DNA of 43,761 nucleotides from positions 1 through 43,761 of the forward strand of contig DXIF01000176.1 in the NCBI GenBank assembly GCA_019113025.1, in the 5' to 3' direction. The translations under genes and the position numbers were made by a program. The stretch is from Candidatus Anaerobiospirillum stercoravium. GTDB lineage: Bacteria; Pseudomonadota; Gammaproteobacteria; Enterobacterales; Succinivibrionaceae. The notes beneath the pieces were generated by a model, which was not told the DNA's origin, did no database searches, and was given only the letters and a program-made list of their open reading frames with translations. Shown here piece after piece: positions 1-8,402 of this stretch. Numbering within the stretch: the first letter of the stretch is position 1; every line of letters starts with the position of its first letter.

Positions 1-181
1 GTATTTTGTAGTGTTGAGTGAGCAATTGTTTTGTTGAGCTTGTCAAAAGTTTGATTTTGCTCAACAAAATCTTGATTTCTTAACTTTACAATCGCTTTAG
101 TCAAACGGGTGAGCAACTTACTTTTTGTTGAGCTCAGCCCCTACGTTTGGTCAGTTTCAGTGTTGCTTTGGAGTCTTAGCC
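1..181. promoter_or_regulatory. Upstream region of ridA with three copies of TTTTGTTGAGC
   Basis: This AT-rich stretch has no convincing ORF. The 11-mer TTTTGTTGAGC occurs forward at 29-39, inverted at 59-69 and forward again at 123-133. The first two form an inverted repeat with a 19-base spacer. No T-rich GC stem suggests a terminator. The arrangement looks like repeated operator sites ahead of the ridA-dsdXA unit. The cognate regulator is unknown; the YheO-type regulator at 3832 is one candidate by proximity only. Confidence 0.4.
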
Positions 182-556
182 ATGAAAACTCAAATCAGCT
201 CGCCTCACGCCCCAGCTGCCATCGGCCCATACAGCGCAGCCATCTCCACTGGTTCCCTGATTTTCGTCTCGGGCCAGCTCCCAATTAACCCAGCTAGCGG
301 TGAGATGCCGGAGGGCATCGCCGCACAAACCGAGCAGTCGCTGGCCAACTTAAAGGCCCTGTTAGAGGCGGCCGGTTCGTCGGTTGATAAGGTCGTTAAG
401 ACCACGGTCTTCTTAGCCGACATCAACGACTTTGCCGCCATGAACGAGGTTTATGGCAAGGTTTTCACCGCTCCCTTCCCAACCCGCAGTGCTTTTGCGG
501 TCGCCGCTTTGCCTAAGGGCGCCAAGGTTGAGATTGAGTGCATCGCCTTAGCCTAA
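182..556 (+). CDS. ridA: RidA family 2-iminobutanoate/2-iminopropanoate deaminase
   Basis: The product is a 124-residue protein of the RidA/YjgF/UK114 family. It hydrolyses reactive enamines and imines, such as 2-aminoacrylate released by PLP-dependent dehydratases, in the cytosol. The N-terminus (PHAPAAIGPYSAAI), the FVSGQLP strand and the FPTRSAF segment are family hallmarks, and the length is typical. I chose the ATG at 182, preceded by a TGGAG ribosome site, over the upstream ORF start at 125, because the family begins just before the ISSPHAP segment. It lies upstream of dsdX and dsdA. D-serine dehydratase generates 2-aminoacrylate, so this is the expected detoxifying partner. The 128-base gap to dsdX leaves open whether the three genes are one transcript. 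Confidence 0.93.
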   Translation: MKTQISSPHAPAAIGPYSAAISTGSLIFVSGQLPINPASGEMPEGIAAQTEQSLANLKALLEAAGSSVDKVVKTTVFLADINDFAAMNEVYGKVFTAPFPTRSAFAVAALPKGAKVEIECIALA

Positions 557-572
557 CTCGGCGGGCTGGAGC

Positions 573-605
573 GCGCTTGCTGGGCGCTTGCTGGGCGCTT
601 GCTAG
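573..605. repeat. 11-bp tandem repeat, 3 copies
   Basis: Three consecutive units of GCGCTTGCTGG, the third ending AG, lie between ridA and dsdX. Function unknown. Confidence 0.75.
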
Positions 606-684
606 CGCTAGATTGCGCCTGATGCGCGGTGGCGCGCTCTGCTCTGTTTTCCCTTGATCCTAACCCCTAAATCGGAGGCACATT

Positions 685-2022
685 ATGGCTCCTGATGTTT
701 TAATCGTCGGCGTCTTGGTGACAAGCATCCTGCTCATCATCGTGTCGATCGTCAAATTTAAGCTGCATCCATTCTTGGCCCTGATGCTCGCTAGCTTCTA
801 TGTCGGCCTTTTAATGCAGATGAAGCCTAATGACTTGCTCGGTGCGATTGAAAACGGCATCGGCGGTACCTTGGGCTTCTTGGCGGCCATCATTGGCCTC
901 GGTACGATTTTAGGTAAGATGCTCGAGGTCTCGGGCGCGGCCGAGAAAATCGGTATTACCCTGTTGCGCAGCCGCTTCTTGAAGCCTGACGTCATTATGG
1001 TAATCGTGGGCTTAATCTGCGGTATCACCCTCTTCGTTGAGGTCGGTGTGGTGCTGCTGATTCCACTTGCCTTCTCGATTGCTAAGAAGACCAATACCTC
1101 GCTGCTAAAGCTCGCCATCCCACTGTGCACCGCCTTGATGGCTGTTCACTGCATCGTGCCGCCGCACCCAGCCGCCTTGTTCGTAACCAATCAGTTACAG
1201 GCTGATATCGGCACCGTAATTGTCGCGGGCTTAGCCGTGGGCTTAGTCGCTTCCTTAGTCGGCGGTCCTTTATTCCTGCGCCTGCTCAAGGACAAGGTAC
1301 CATTTAAGAAGGTGCCTGAGGAGTTTGCTGACGTTAAGGTCCGCGACGAGAGCTCGCTGCCGGGCTTAGGCGTCACCTTGTTCTGCATCTTCTTGCCGAT
1401 CGCTTTAATGCTGATCAAGACCGTCGCTCAGTTCAATGTCGACAACAACTCGACCTTCTATCTGGTCTTAGAGTTCTTTGGCAACCCAATCACCGCCTTG
1501 TTCTTGGCCGCCTTTAGCGCCTACTATCTGTTAGGCCTCAAGCGCAATATGGGCATGAGCGAGCTCTTAACCCACACCGAAGGCTGCTTTTCCTCGATTG
1601 CCAACATCCTCTTGATCATCGGCGCCGGCGGTGCGTTCAATGGTATCTTAAGCGCCAGCGGCATCAGCGATGGCTTAGCTCAGATTTTAGCTAACCTCGA
1701 TATGCACCCCATTCTGCTGGCGTGGTTAGTTGCGATCATCCTGCACGCCGCCGTGGGCTCGGCCACCGTCGCCATGATGGGCGCTACCGCCATTGTGCAG
1801 CCGATGCTGGCCCTGTACCCTCAGATTAGCCCTGAGATCATCACGCTGGCGATTGGTTCGGGCGCTATTGGCTGCACCATCGTGACCGATTCGCTGTTCT
1901 GGTTAGTCAAGCAGTACTGCGGCGCGACCATGAACGAAATCTTAAAGTATTACACCACTGCCACCTTAATCGCCTCGGTCGTGGCCTTAGGCGGTACCTT
2001 CCTGCTGTCTACCATCATTTAG
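685..2022 (+). CDS. dsdX: D-serine transporter DsdX, GntP family
   Basis: This 445-residue polytopic inner-membrane permease belongs to the gluconate:H+ symporter (GntP) family. Its length equals E. coli DsdX, and long stretches match from memory, for example the [21 protein letters not shown] region, [18 protein letters not shown] and [17 protein letters not shown]. It should import D-serine with protons. The start ATG has a GGAGG site eight bases upstream. The gene is followed after 10 bases by dsdA, so the two are almost certainly co-transcribed. Other GntP members carry gluconate, but the dsdA linkage and the similarity make D-serine the best substrate call. Confidence 0.93.
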   Translation: MAPDVLIVGVLVTSILLIIVSIVKFKLHPFLALMLASFYVGLLMQMKPNDLLGAIENGIGGTLGFLAAIIGLGTILGKMLEVSGAAEKIGITLLRSRFLKPDVIMVIVGLICGITLFVEVGVVLLIPLAFSIAKKTNTSLLKLAIPLCTALMAVHCIVPPHPAALFVTNQLQADIGTVIVAGLAVGLVASLVGGPLFLRLLKDKVPFKKVPEEFADVKVRDESSLPGLGVTLFCIFLPIALMLIKTVAQFNVDNNSTFYLVLEFFGNPITALFLAAFSAYYLLGLKRNMGMSELLTHTEGCFSSIANILLIIGAGGAFNGILSASGISDGLAQILANLDMHPILLAWLVAIILHAAVGSATVAMMGATAIVQPMLALYPQISPEIITLAIGSGAIGCTIVTDSLFWLVKQYCGATMNEILKYYTTATLIASVVALGGTFLLSTII

Positions 2023-2032
2023 GAGTCTAACT

Positions 2033-3382
2033 ATGAGTCTGTCCCAGGATAAAATTGCTGAGCTCATCAAGACCCACCCTCTGATCCAAAGCTTAGTCAA
2101 GCTGGAAGAAGTCAGCTGGTTTAACCCGGCAATTGCCCCGGGCAACACCGCTGAGGGCATGACTAAGGTTGGTCTGGGCCCAGCTGATATCGAGGATGCA
2201 AGCGCCCGCTTAACCCGTTTTGCCGCTTATATTCGCAAGGCCTTCCCGGAGACGGAGGCCTCGGGGGGCATCATCGAGTCGGTGGTCCGTCCTATTCCTA
2301 AGATGCAGCAGGCCTTAGAAGAGCGCTATGGTTTAAAGCTCAAGGGCAAGCTGTGGTTAAAGCAGGATAGCCACCTGCCAATCTCGGGCTCGATCAAGGC
2401 CCGCGGCGGCATCTACGAGGTGTTAAAGCACGCTGAGGACTTAGCTCTCGAGGCGGGCTTATTAAAGTACGAAGACGACTACGCCAAGCTCTTCTCCGAT
2501 GAGTTCCGTCAGTTCTTTAGTCAGTACAGCATTGCCGTGGGCTCGACTGGTAATCTGGGCCTGTCGATCGGCATCATGAGCGCCAAGCTCGGCTTTAAGG
2601 TGAGCGTCCATATGTCCGCCGACGCCCGCGAGTGGAAGAAGAATAAGCTGCGTCAGTGTGGTGTCAACGTGGTCGAGTACCAGACCGACTACAGCGTCGC
2701 GGTCGCTAACGGCCGCGAGCAGGCTAAGAGCGATCCAACCTGCTTCTTCATCGACGATGAGAACTCCCGTACTCTGTTCTTAGGTTACTCGGTCGCCGGA
2801 GGCCGCCTCAAGGCTCAATTTGCCGAATTGGGCGTCAAGGTCGATGCCGAGCACCCTCTGTTTGTTTACCTCCCATGCGGTGTCGGTGGTGGTCCGGGCG
2901 GCGTCGCCTTTGGCTTAAAGAACGCCTACGGCGATAACGTCCATTGCTTCTTTGCCGAGCCGACGCACTCGCCATGCATGATCTTAGGTGTCTACACCGG
3001 TCTGCATGAGAAGATCTGCGTCCAAGATCTGGGTATCGACAATCTGACCGCCGCAGACGGTCTGGCGGTAGGCCGCCCATCGGGCTTTGTCGGTCACGCT
3101 ATGCAAGGCCTGATCGATGGCTACTACACCTTAAAGGATGAGGAAATGTATCAGCTCCTGTCCTTATTAGACCAGAGCGAGGGCATTCGCTTAGAGCCAT
3201 CGGCCTTAGCCGGTATGCCGGGCATCTCCCGCGTCTTATCAAACGAGGAGTACTTAAGCCGCATGGGCTTCACCCCAGAGCAGCTGGAGCATGCCACCCA
3301 CTTAGTCTGGGCCACCGGTGGTGGTATGGTGCCACCTGAGGAGATGGCCAAGTACTTAGCCCAGGGCCAAGCGCAAGCCTAA
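2033..3382 (+). CDS. dsdA: D-serine ammonia-lyase (D-serine dehydratase)
   Basis: This 449-residue fold-type II PLP enzyme converts D-serine to pyruvate and ammonia through 2-aminoacrylate. The Schiff-base lysine is in SGSIKARGG (about residue 122), and the phosphate-binding glycine loop is CGVGGGPGG. The length is close to the E. coli enzyme (442). An AGGAG site precedes the ATG. It is the last gene of the dsdX-dsdA unit, and an intrinsic terminator follows about 100 bases downstream. No DsdC-type LysR regulator is visible. A YheO-type regulator follows instead. Confidence 0.96.
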   Translation: MSLSQDKIAELIKTHPLIQSLVKLEEVSWFNPAIAPGNTAEGMTKVGLGPADIEDASARLTRFAAYIRKAFPETEASGGIIESVVRPIPKMQQALEERYGLKLKGKLWLKQDSHLPISGSIKARGGIYEVLKHAEDLALEAGLLKYEDDYAKLFSDEFRQFFSQYSIAVGSTGNLGLSIGIMSAKLGFKVSVHMSADAREWKKNKLRQCGVNVVEYQTDYSVAVANGREQAKSDPTCFFIDDENSRTLFLGYSVAGGRLKAQFAELGVKVDAEHPLFVYLPCGVGGGPGGVAFGLKNAYGDNVHCFFAEPTHSPCMILGVYTGLHEKICVQDLGIDNLTAADGLAVGRPSGFVGHAMQGLIDGYYTLKDEEMYQLLSLLDQSEGIRLEPSALAGMPGISRVLSNEEYLSRMGFTPEQLEHATHLVWATGGGMVPPEEMAKYLAQGQAQA

Positions 3383-3478
3383 GCGCGGCCTGCTGAGCCC
3401 GCCGCATAGCGCTTACTACCTAAAGGTTACACAACAATCCTAGCTTAATACAGCCGCCGCTTGAGCCCAGGCGGCCGT

Positions 3479-3536
3479 AAAGCCCAGTTTCGCCGGAGCG
3501 CACGAGCACACCACACCAGCGGAACTGGGCTTTTTA
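3479..3536 (+). terminator. Intrinsic terminator after dsdA
   Basis: The arms AAGCCCAGTTTC and GAACTGGGCTT pair around a loop of about 30 bases, and a TTTTT tract follows. This is the likely end of the dsdXA transcript. Confidence 0.75.
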
Positions 3537-3548
3537 GTTGGGGAGAAC

Positions 3549-3584
3549 GTGAGACGAAGCGCGAGACCAAGCGTGAGACGAGGG
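3549..3584. repeat. Degenerate 12-bp tandem repeat, 3 copies
   Basis: The units GTGAGACGAAGC, GCGAGACCAAGC and GTGAGACGAGGG are consecutive. They sit just after the dsdA terminator, in the 449-base gap before the regulator gene. Confidence 0.6.
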
Positions 3585-3649
3585 GCGTGCTAACAAAGTA
3601 AATCTTGTGAGAAGCGCCAGAACATTACATACTAATTACTCGCTAGTTA

Positions 3650-3665
3650 CCTACTAGCTAGTAGG
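3650..3665. promoter_or_regulatory. 16-bp perfect palindrome, candidate operator
   Basis: CCTACTAGCTAGTAGG is its own reverse complement. It lies about 165 bases upstream of the YheO-type regulator gene and could be an autoregulatory operator. Nothing in the sequence identifies the binding protein. Confidence 0.4.
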
Positions 3666-3719
3666 AGCGTAGCGGCCATGGTTTGAGCCGCAGCTAAGCC
3701 CGAGCAGCGCGGCCCATCT

Positions 3720-3779
3720 GTAAGCGTCAGCGTAAGAGTCAACCTCAGCGTTAGCGTAAGTGTCAGCGTTAGCGGTAGC
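3720..3779. repeat. Degenerate hexanucleotide tandem repeat, 10 units
   Basis: Ten consecutive hexamers resembling GTAAGC/GTCAGC/GTTAGC lie in the leader of the regulator gene. They produce the artefactual LTLTLT shadow ORFs on the minus strand in the ORF track. Confidence 0.75.
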
Positions 3780-3831
3780 TGGGGCGCTGGGCGCTGGGGT
3801 GGCTGTGAACTTGAGTTGTGCAGGAGGGGAG

Positions 3832-4527
3832 ATGAACGCAAGCGTAGTCAAAGAAAGTGCGGTGAGTTTGAGTCCACAAGATCGCTTGATCTTAGAGGGC
3901 TATAAGCCCTTAGTTGATGCCATCGGGCAGCTCTTTGGGGATTGCTGCGAGGTGGTATTGCACTCCTTAGAAGACCTCTCCCACTCCGTGATTTGGATTC
4001 ATAATGGTGCCAAGACTGGGCGCAAAATCGGCTCGCCCGTGACGGACAAGGCTTTGAGCGTGCTGCGCCAGTGCGAGCAGACGGGGAGTAACTTCAGCAA
4101 GCTCTATTTAACCCAAACGGTCAATGGTGCCACGATGCGCTCGACCACCACTGTGATTAAAGGCATTGCCGGTAACCCGATCGGCCTGTTTTGCATCAAC
4201 TTCGACATCTCAATGCCGTTTAACCAGCTCGCGCACATCCTCGTTGAGACCAAGAGTGAGGGCGAGGGCGGCGGAGAGCACTTTGCCATCGACTTAGATG
4301 ACCTCTTCCTCACCAAGGTGCGCCAAGTAGAGCAGGAGGTCAAAAACGACCCCAATATTCCCGTGCGGCGCAAGACCTACGAAATCATCGTGCGCTTAAG
4401 CGACGAGGGCGTGTTCAAAATCCGCAAAGCGGTGCCGCGTATTGCAAAGGTGCTCAATATCTCGCGCGATGTCATCTATATGCATCTGCGCAAGCACGAG
4501 GAATCCCTCAAAAGCGCCGCGAGCTAA
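3832..4527 (+). CDS. YheO/DauR-type PAS-HTH transcriptional regulator
   Basis: The predicted protein has 231 residues. The N-terminal half is a YheO-like PAS domain (EVVLHSLEDL, HNGAKTGRKIGSPVTD, GLFCINFDIS). The C-terminal part is the helix-turn-helix domain found in YheO/DauR proteins (ISRDVIYMHLRKHEE near the end). The ORF track starts at a GTG at 3760 inside a tandem repeat. I prefer the ATG at 3832 because an AGGAGGGG site lies directly upstream and the family starts close to this point. The neighbouring dsdX-dsdA-ridA genes suggest control of D-amino-acid catabolism, by analogy with DauR. That role is inference. It could instead be an unrelated YheO paralogue. Confidence 0.85.
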   Translation: MNASVVKESAVSLSPQDRLILEGYKPLVDAIGQLFGDCCEVVLHSLEDLSHSVIWIHNGAKTGRKIGSPVTDKALSVLRQCEQTGSNFSKLYLTQTVNGATMRSTTTVIKGIAGNPIGLFCINFDISMPFNQLAHILVETKSEGEGGGEHFAIDLDDLFLTKVRQVEQEVKNDPNIPVRRKTYEIIVRLSDEGVFKIRKAVPRIAKVLNISRDVIYMHLRKHEESLKSAAS

Positions 4528-4908
4528 GCTGCCGCCCAGCGCGCTGCTGCCCGGACACCACCTGAGCGCGCCGCTGACGTCACGTGGGCACATGGGGCCC
4601 CGAAGCAGGCGGTGCCGCCCCTATTAAAACTTACTATTTCTCACGATTACGTTAAATTATTGGCGAGGCTAACGCGTCGGCGCAGGACGGGCGAGGGCGC
4701 TGGGGCGTGATGTGGTACCCGCCGGGGCGCTTAGAGCGTGGTTGGCGTGATTTGCGTGGTGCCGTGAAGGCCCAGCCGCGCCGGGCGCGGGCTGGGAAAA
4801 GAGGGTGGCTTGAAGCGCTGCGCTGAGAGTTTAAGCAAGAGCTTAAGCCAGAAAACGGCGGGGCCGCGCAAGGGCGGGGCCGCTTATCTTAGAGGTGAGA
4901 GCTGACGG
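4528..4908. other. Intergenic region between the convergent regulator gene and minE
   Basis: No gene is convincing here. The region contains an AT-rich patch around 4623-4665, a GC-rich imperfect inverted repeat at 4771-4796 (CCCAGCC and GGCTGGG arms), and a direct repeat of GGCGGGGCCGC at about 4857-4867 and 4874-4884. No clear T-tract terminator was found on either strand. Confidence 0.4.
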
Positions 4909-5211
4909 TTAGCGGGCGCTCGGGTTGTGCCGCGTCGTGTCACTGCCCTCTAAGGACACGGACATCTCCAGGATGTGGGTGCCCTCATCGTCGTTGCTGT
5001 CGTACTTGATCTCGACGTCTTCGTTTTCCACGATCGGGATGTACTTTTTCAAGACTTCGATGATCTCAAGACGCAGCTGGGGCAAAAAGTCGGGATTTTG
5101 CCCCGCGCGGTCGCTGATCAACAAAACGTGTAAGCGCTGCTTGGCGGTTTCAGCGTTGGGAGCTTTCTTTTCACTCGCCAGCGCGCTTTTGATAGCTGAG
5201 AATAAAGACAT
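4909..5211 (-). CDS. minE: Cell division topological specificity factor MinE
   Basis: This 100-residue protein matches MinE. It has a short hydrophobic N-terminal segment (LFSAIKSAL), the alpha/beta anti-MinCD region with RLHVLLISDR, and the conserved FLPQLRLEIIEVLKKYIPI motif, followed by the topological-specificity domain. MinE stimulates MinD ATPase and drives the pole-to-pole oscillation that restricts division to midcell. It is the third gene of the minus-strand minC-minD-minE set but lies 294 bases from minD, where the genes usually abut. The tail (SDTTRHNPSAR) is slightly longer than usual. Confidence 0.95.
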   Translation of the reverse strand: MSLFSAIKSALASEKKAPNAETAKQRLHVLLISDRAGQNPDFLPQLRLEIIEVLKKYIPIVENEDVEIKYDSNDDEGTHILEMSVSLEGSDTTRHNPSAR

Positions 5212-5267
5212 TTTGGTCGTACCTAAAAGTGCCGTGCTTACGCGTGCGGGGGCGCGCCACTAGCGCT

Positions 5268-5285
5268 TGCGCTAAGGTTAGCGCA
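5268..5285. promoter_or_regulatory. Inverted repeat in the minD-minE gap
   Basis: TGCGCTAA-GG-TTAGCGCA is a perfect 8-bp-arm inverted repeat. It lies about 57 bases upstream of the minE start on the minus strand. It could be an operator or an mRNA hairpin. A 9-bp direct repeat TTATATTGG also occurs near 5375-5396 in this gap. Confidence 0.4.
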
Positions 5286-5505
5286 GCTCCTGGGCTAGCT
5301 TCCCGGCACGTAATGACAAGGTCTCATGCCTGCACTTGGTTGCCCCGGAGCTTGGTTTGATCATATGGCCTACTTATATTGGTTATATTGGGCCTTGGTA
5401 TGGTGCAGTTGGCTCCGGGATAGGTAATGGGGGGCGGCACGCGCGTCGCGCGAGGCGGTGCGGGCTGCTTGCGCGTGCGGCTCGTGCAGCACGTGCTGCT
5501 TGGGC

Positions 5506-6984
5506 TTAATTGCCGCCAAAGAGCTTGGCTAAGAAGCCCTTCTTCTTGACTTGCAAGAAGCGCAATGGCACTTCCTCGCCCAATAAGCGGTCGACCGCAT
5601 CTTGGTAGGCTTGACCGGCTTCGGACTCCTTATCCAAGATAATGGTGACACCGGCGTTTGAGGCCTTTAAGACATCAGGCGACTCTGGGATGATGCCCAA
5701 GAGCGGAATGGAGAGCAGCTCCTGGATGTCATCGGTCGATAACATCTCCTTCCTCTCGACGCGCTCTGGGACATAGCGGGTGAGCAAGAGCTTAGGGCGC
5801 ACCGGCTCTAGGTTTTGCTCCGCGCGCCGACTGCGGGCATTTAAAATGCCAATGATGCGGTCGGAGTCACGTACTGAGGAGACCTCTGGGTTGGTGGTGA
5901 CAATCGCCTCGTCCGCGTAGTACAGCGCAATGAGGGCGCCCGCTTCGATGCCCGCTGGGCTATCGCAGATGATGTACTCAAAGCCCATGTCCGATAACTC
6001 TTGCATCACCTTGCCCACGCCATGGTAGGTTAAGGCGTCCTTGTCGCGGGTTTGCGAGGCGGGCAGAATGTAGAGATTGTCGGTGTGACGATCCTTGATT
6101 AAGGCCTGATTTAAGTTGGCCTCACCATGGATAACATTGATAAAGTCGTAGACTACGCGCAGCTCGACGCCCATGATCAGGTCGAGATTGCGTAAGCCTA
6201 CATCAAAATCGATCACCGCGGTCTTGTGCCCCTTTAAGGCCAAGCCCGTGGAAATTGCGGCGGCCGAAGTCGTCTTACCGACGCCGCCCTTACCTGAGGT
6301 GACCACAATAATGCGGGCTTTAAAGGCCTCAGCAATTGGAGTGTCTTCAGTCGTTGCCAAGCTCTTTGCCTCCTTCTTCTTGGTCGCCGTGAGTTTGCGG
6401 ATTTTAGGTGCCAGCTTAGGGCTCTCCTCAGAACCAGCTGACTTAGCAGGGGTCTTAGTTAAATCGTTGGTGTCAGGCGCAGCTGCCGTAGTGGCTTCCG
6501 CCGTAGCAGCATCCGCCTGATTAGGCTCGCTCTGCGCTGCCTCGCTCTTATCATCCGCCTGAGCCTCCGGCGCTTGCTCCGCGCTTGGCGCAGCCTGCTC
6601 CTCAGCGGCAGCGGGAGCCTGATCCGTGGCGGCGCTTTGAGCGGCGCTTGGCGCCTCTTCCTGGCCCTTAGCCTCTTCTTTTTTAGCTTCAGGCTCTTCA
6701 GGCGCCGCAGCCTCTGCTTTTTGCGTCGCAGCCTCTGCTTTTTGCGCCTTAGGGTCAGCTGGGGCGTCGACCTGGGCTTCAGGCTGAGCGTCAGTGGTTT
6801 CAGCCTTGACCTCAGGCTTAGTGTCAGGCTGGGCTGGTGGGGTTGCCGCGTCGTGCGGCTTAATCTTGGTATCAGCCGGTGAGGCGGCGGCTTCGTCTGT
6901 GACCGCGCCGCTCTTAACCTCAGGCGCGACGGCAGCTGGGGCAGGCGAGCTTTTGCTCTTGGCACGAGAGTTATTTTTCTTCAT
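5506..6984 (-). CDS. minD: Septum site-determining ATPase MinD with long N-terminal extension
   Basis: Residues from about 223 onward align with full-length MinD: ARIIVVTSGKGGVGKTT (deviant Walker A), VIDFDVGLRNLD, CDSPAGIE, and a C-terminal membrane-targeting amphipathic helix ending FLAKLFGGN. MinD recruits MinC to the membrane and is displaced by MinE. The first roughly 222 residues are a low-complexity Ala/Glu/Pro/Lys/Gln-rich region with no recognisable domain, so the ORF is nearly twice the usual 270 residues. The ATG at 6984 has a poor ribosome site. A TTG at 6360-6358 is preceded by AAGGAGG at ideal spacing and would give a 284-residue, nearly canonical MinD. Both forms may be made. 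minC lies upstream and minE downstream. Confidence 0.9.
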   Translation of the reverse strand: MKKNNSRAKSKSSPAPAAVAPEVKSGAVTDEAAASPADTKIKPHDAATPPAQPDTKPEVKAETTDAQPEAQVDAPADPKAQKAEAATQKAEAAAPEEPEAKKEEAKGQEEAPSAAQSAATDQAPAAAEEQAAPSAEQAPEAQADDKSEAAQSEPNQADAATAEATTAAAPDTNDLTKTPAKSAGSEESPKLAPKIRKLTATKKKEAKSLATTEDTPIAEAFKARIIVVTSGKGGVGKTTSAAAISTGLALKGHKTAVIDFDVGLRNLDLIMGVELRVVYDFINVIHGEANLNQALIKDRHTDNLYILPASQTRDKDALTYHGVGKVMQELSDMGFEYIICDSPAGIEAGALIALYYADEAIVTTNPEVSSVRDSDRIIGILNARSRRAEQNLEPVRPKLLLTRYVPERVERKEMLSTDDIQELLSIPLLGIIPESPDVLKASNAGVTIILDKESEAGQAYQDAVDRLLGEEVPLRFLQVKKKGFLAKLFGGN

Positions 6985-7152
6985 GAGTCATCGACGCGCT
7001 TTCAGCTGCAAAGCTTAAAGCAGGCGCCGCCTTCTGACAAAATCTTATGGATGCTGTGACACTTACGTCCCAGCAGTTTGAGCATGGTGCTTTCGTTGCG
7101 TCGGGGCCGTGAGCGTTGCTGCGCTGGTGCAGCGTGAGCGCTTAGGCTGGGG

Positions 7153-8037
7153 TTAGCTGAGCGCAAAATCGGGGGCCGCAAAGTAGCGCAGATTGGCTTG
7201 CTCTAAGGTCACCACAATGCCGCGCTGCTGCATGCGAATTTGGGTCAGCCCGGGATCTTTATCGAGATCCTCGGCGGTGCGGTAGTTACCAGCAATGGCG
7301 AGGATGCCCGGATTGAGATTGCCCTGAATATGGATGATGGCGTCAGTAAGTCCCGGATCGGAGTTGTCCTTGGGGGCTCCGGCAAAGAGGTCGGCGCGAT
7401 TGACATTGCCAAAAACAAAAATATGGTGCGAGGCAATGACGCGCGCATGCGAGCCCAGCGAGCCGTAAATGGCAATCGAGCTGTTTTGCCCGGTGACCGT
7501 TTCGCCTGAGCGAATATTGCGCCGTACGACCTTTAAGGGCGCCGGTACTTTGACCTCGTAGGGCACCTTCACTTCGTAGGGGACTTCAACCGGGACGGGG
7601 ACCTTGACCTCCAAAAACTGGGTGATGATCTTGGGCTTGAGGTTTTCCTCGCGAATGCGGGCATAGCGGTTGGAGTTAACCACCGGAATGCGTCGCCGGA
7701 CCAAGGCTGCGGCGCGATCCTCGTTGACCACCCCGGTCACCCCCAGCAAAAAGAGGTCGTGACGGCGACACTGCTCTTGCAGCGCGAAAAAATCGAGATC
7801 GTTGAGGTTAGCAACGTCCTCGACATTGAGCACTACAGCAGCGTTACGGTAGGCACCATGAGCGCGGTCAATCTTCGAGCTTAAGATGAGCTCTAACTCG
7901 TCTTGACTGCCGCTTTGAATCTTTATGGCGGCAAGAGAGAATCCGGTGTGCGAGATGTCACCCACCGGTGACACCTTTTGGCGCACACTGAGCTCTGCGT
8001 GCTCTTGCTCTTGTTGCGCTTGGGGCGCTGTGTCCAT
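7153..8037 (-). CDS. minC: Septum site-determining protein MinC
   Basis: This FtsZ-assembly inhibitor is recruited by MinD. The N-terminal domain (about residues 20-120) is followed by a linker with a repeated VPYEVKVP motif. The C-terminal beta-helix domain begins RSGETVTG, with IYGSLGSHARV, FGNVN and LFAGA turns typical of MinC. I chose the ATG at 8037 (294 residues). A GTG at 8040 and a TTG at 8049 are also possible, and AAGGA lies upstream. It is the first gene of the minus-strand min locus, 168 bases from minD, and ycgL is divergent as in E. coli. The periodic Val-Pro-Glu linker is longer and more regular than I expect for the family. Confidence 0.93.
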   Translation of the reverse strand: MDTAPQAQQEQEHAELSVRQKVSPVGDISHTGFSLAAIKIQSGSQDELELILSSKIDRAHGAYRNAAVVLNVEDVANLNDLDFFALQEQCRRHDLFLLGVTGVVNEDRAAALVRRRIPVVNSNRYARIREENLKPKIITQFLEVKVPVPVEVPYEVKVPYEVKVPAPLKVVRRNIRSGETVTGQNSSIAIYGSLGSHARVIASHHIFVFGNVNRADLFAGAPKDNSDPGLTDAIIHIQGNLNPGILAIAGNYRTAEDLDKDPGLTQIRMQQRGIVVTLEQANLRYFAAPDFALS

Positions 8038-8070
8038 CACAAGTAACAATCCTTATCCCAGACCAAGATG

Positions 8071-8130
8071 CAAGTTACCTTGAATTACCTTAAGTTACCT
8101 TGAGTTATCTCAAGTTACCTCAAGTTAGCT
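8071..8130. repeat. 10-bp tandem repeat, 6 units, in the minC upstream region
   Basis: Six consecutive 10-mers resemble CAAGTTACCT (variants TGAATTACCT, TAAGTTACCT, TGAGTTATCT, CAAGTTAGCT). The period is about one helical turn. The repeat lies 34-93 bases upstream of the minC ATG, between minC and ycgL. Confidence 0.8.
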
Positions 8131-8402
8131 TGAGCCTTGGTCGCCTGACCTGTCCAAAGGGCCAAATTCTAGCATGATGCCTTATTTTAGCACAGCCATC
8201 TCAAGCGGCCGCGGCGCATTGCGCCGGGGCAGCGGGGGTGTTGCGTCCCGTCGGGCGCAGCTTGCCGGGGCGCCGGGAGCGACTTTTTGCCCCCAGGTGC
8301 TAAGTGCGCTAAGCTAAGCGCATTAAGCTCAGTGCGCTCAGCTCAGCGCACGACGTGCGCTGTGGTTGGGCGCACCTGAGTTGGCCTAATTGGGGAGGTG
8401 CC
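8131..8402. other. Remainder of the minC-ycgL divergent intergenic region
   Basis: No ORF is supported here. The part nearest ycgL (about 8295-8350) is made of variants of GCGCTAAG, GCGCTCAG and GCTCAGCGCA, another degenerate repeat. GGGGAGG at 8392-8398 is the ycgL ribosome site. Confidence 0.4.

Noticed and set aside
3647-3851. Two minus-strand ORFs with LTLTLT-type repeats
   Set aside because: They are shadows of the hexamer repeat and have no ribosome site or recognisable product.
6459-6965. 168-residue Arg/Leu-rich minus-strand ORF inside minD
   Set aside because: It is an alternative frame of the low-complexity MinD extension; the composition is an artefact of GC-rich repeats.
8071-8130. 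CRISPR array
   Set aside because: The units are adjacent 10-mers without spacers; none of the repeats in the window has repeat-spacer structure.
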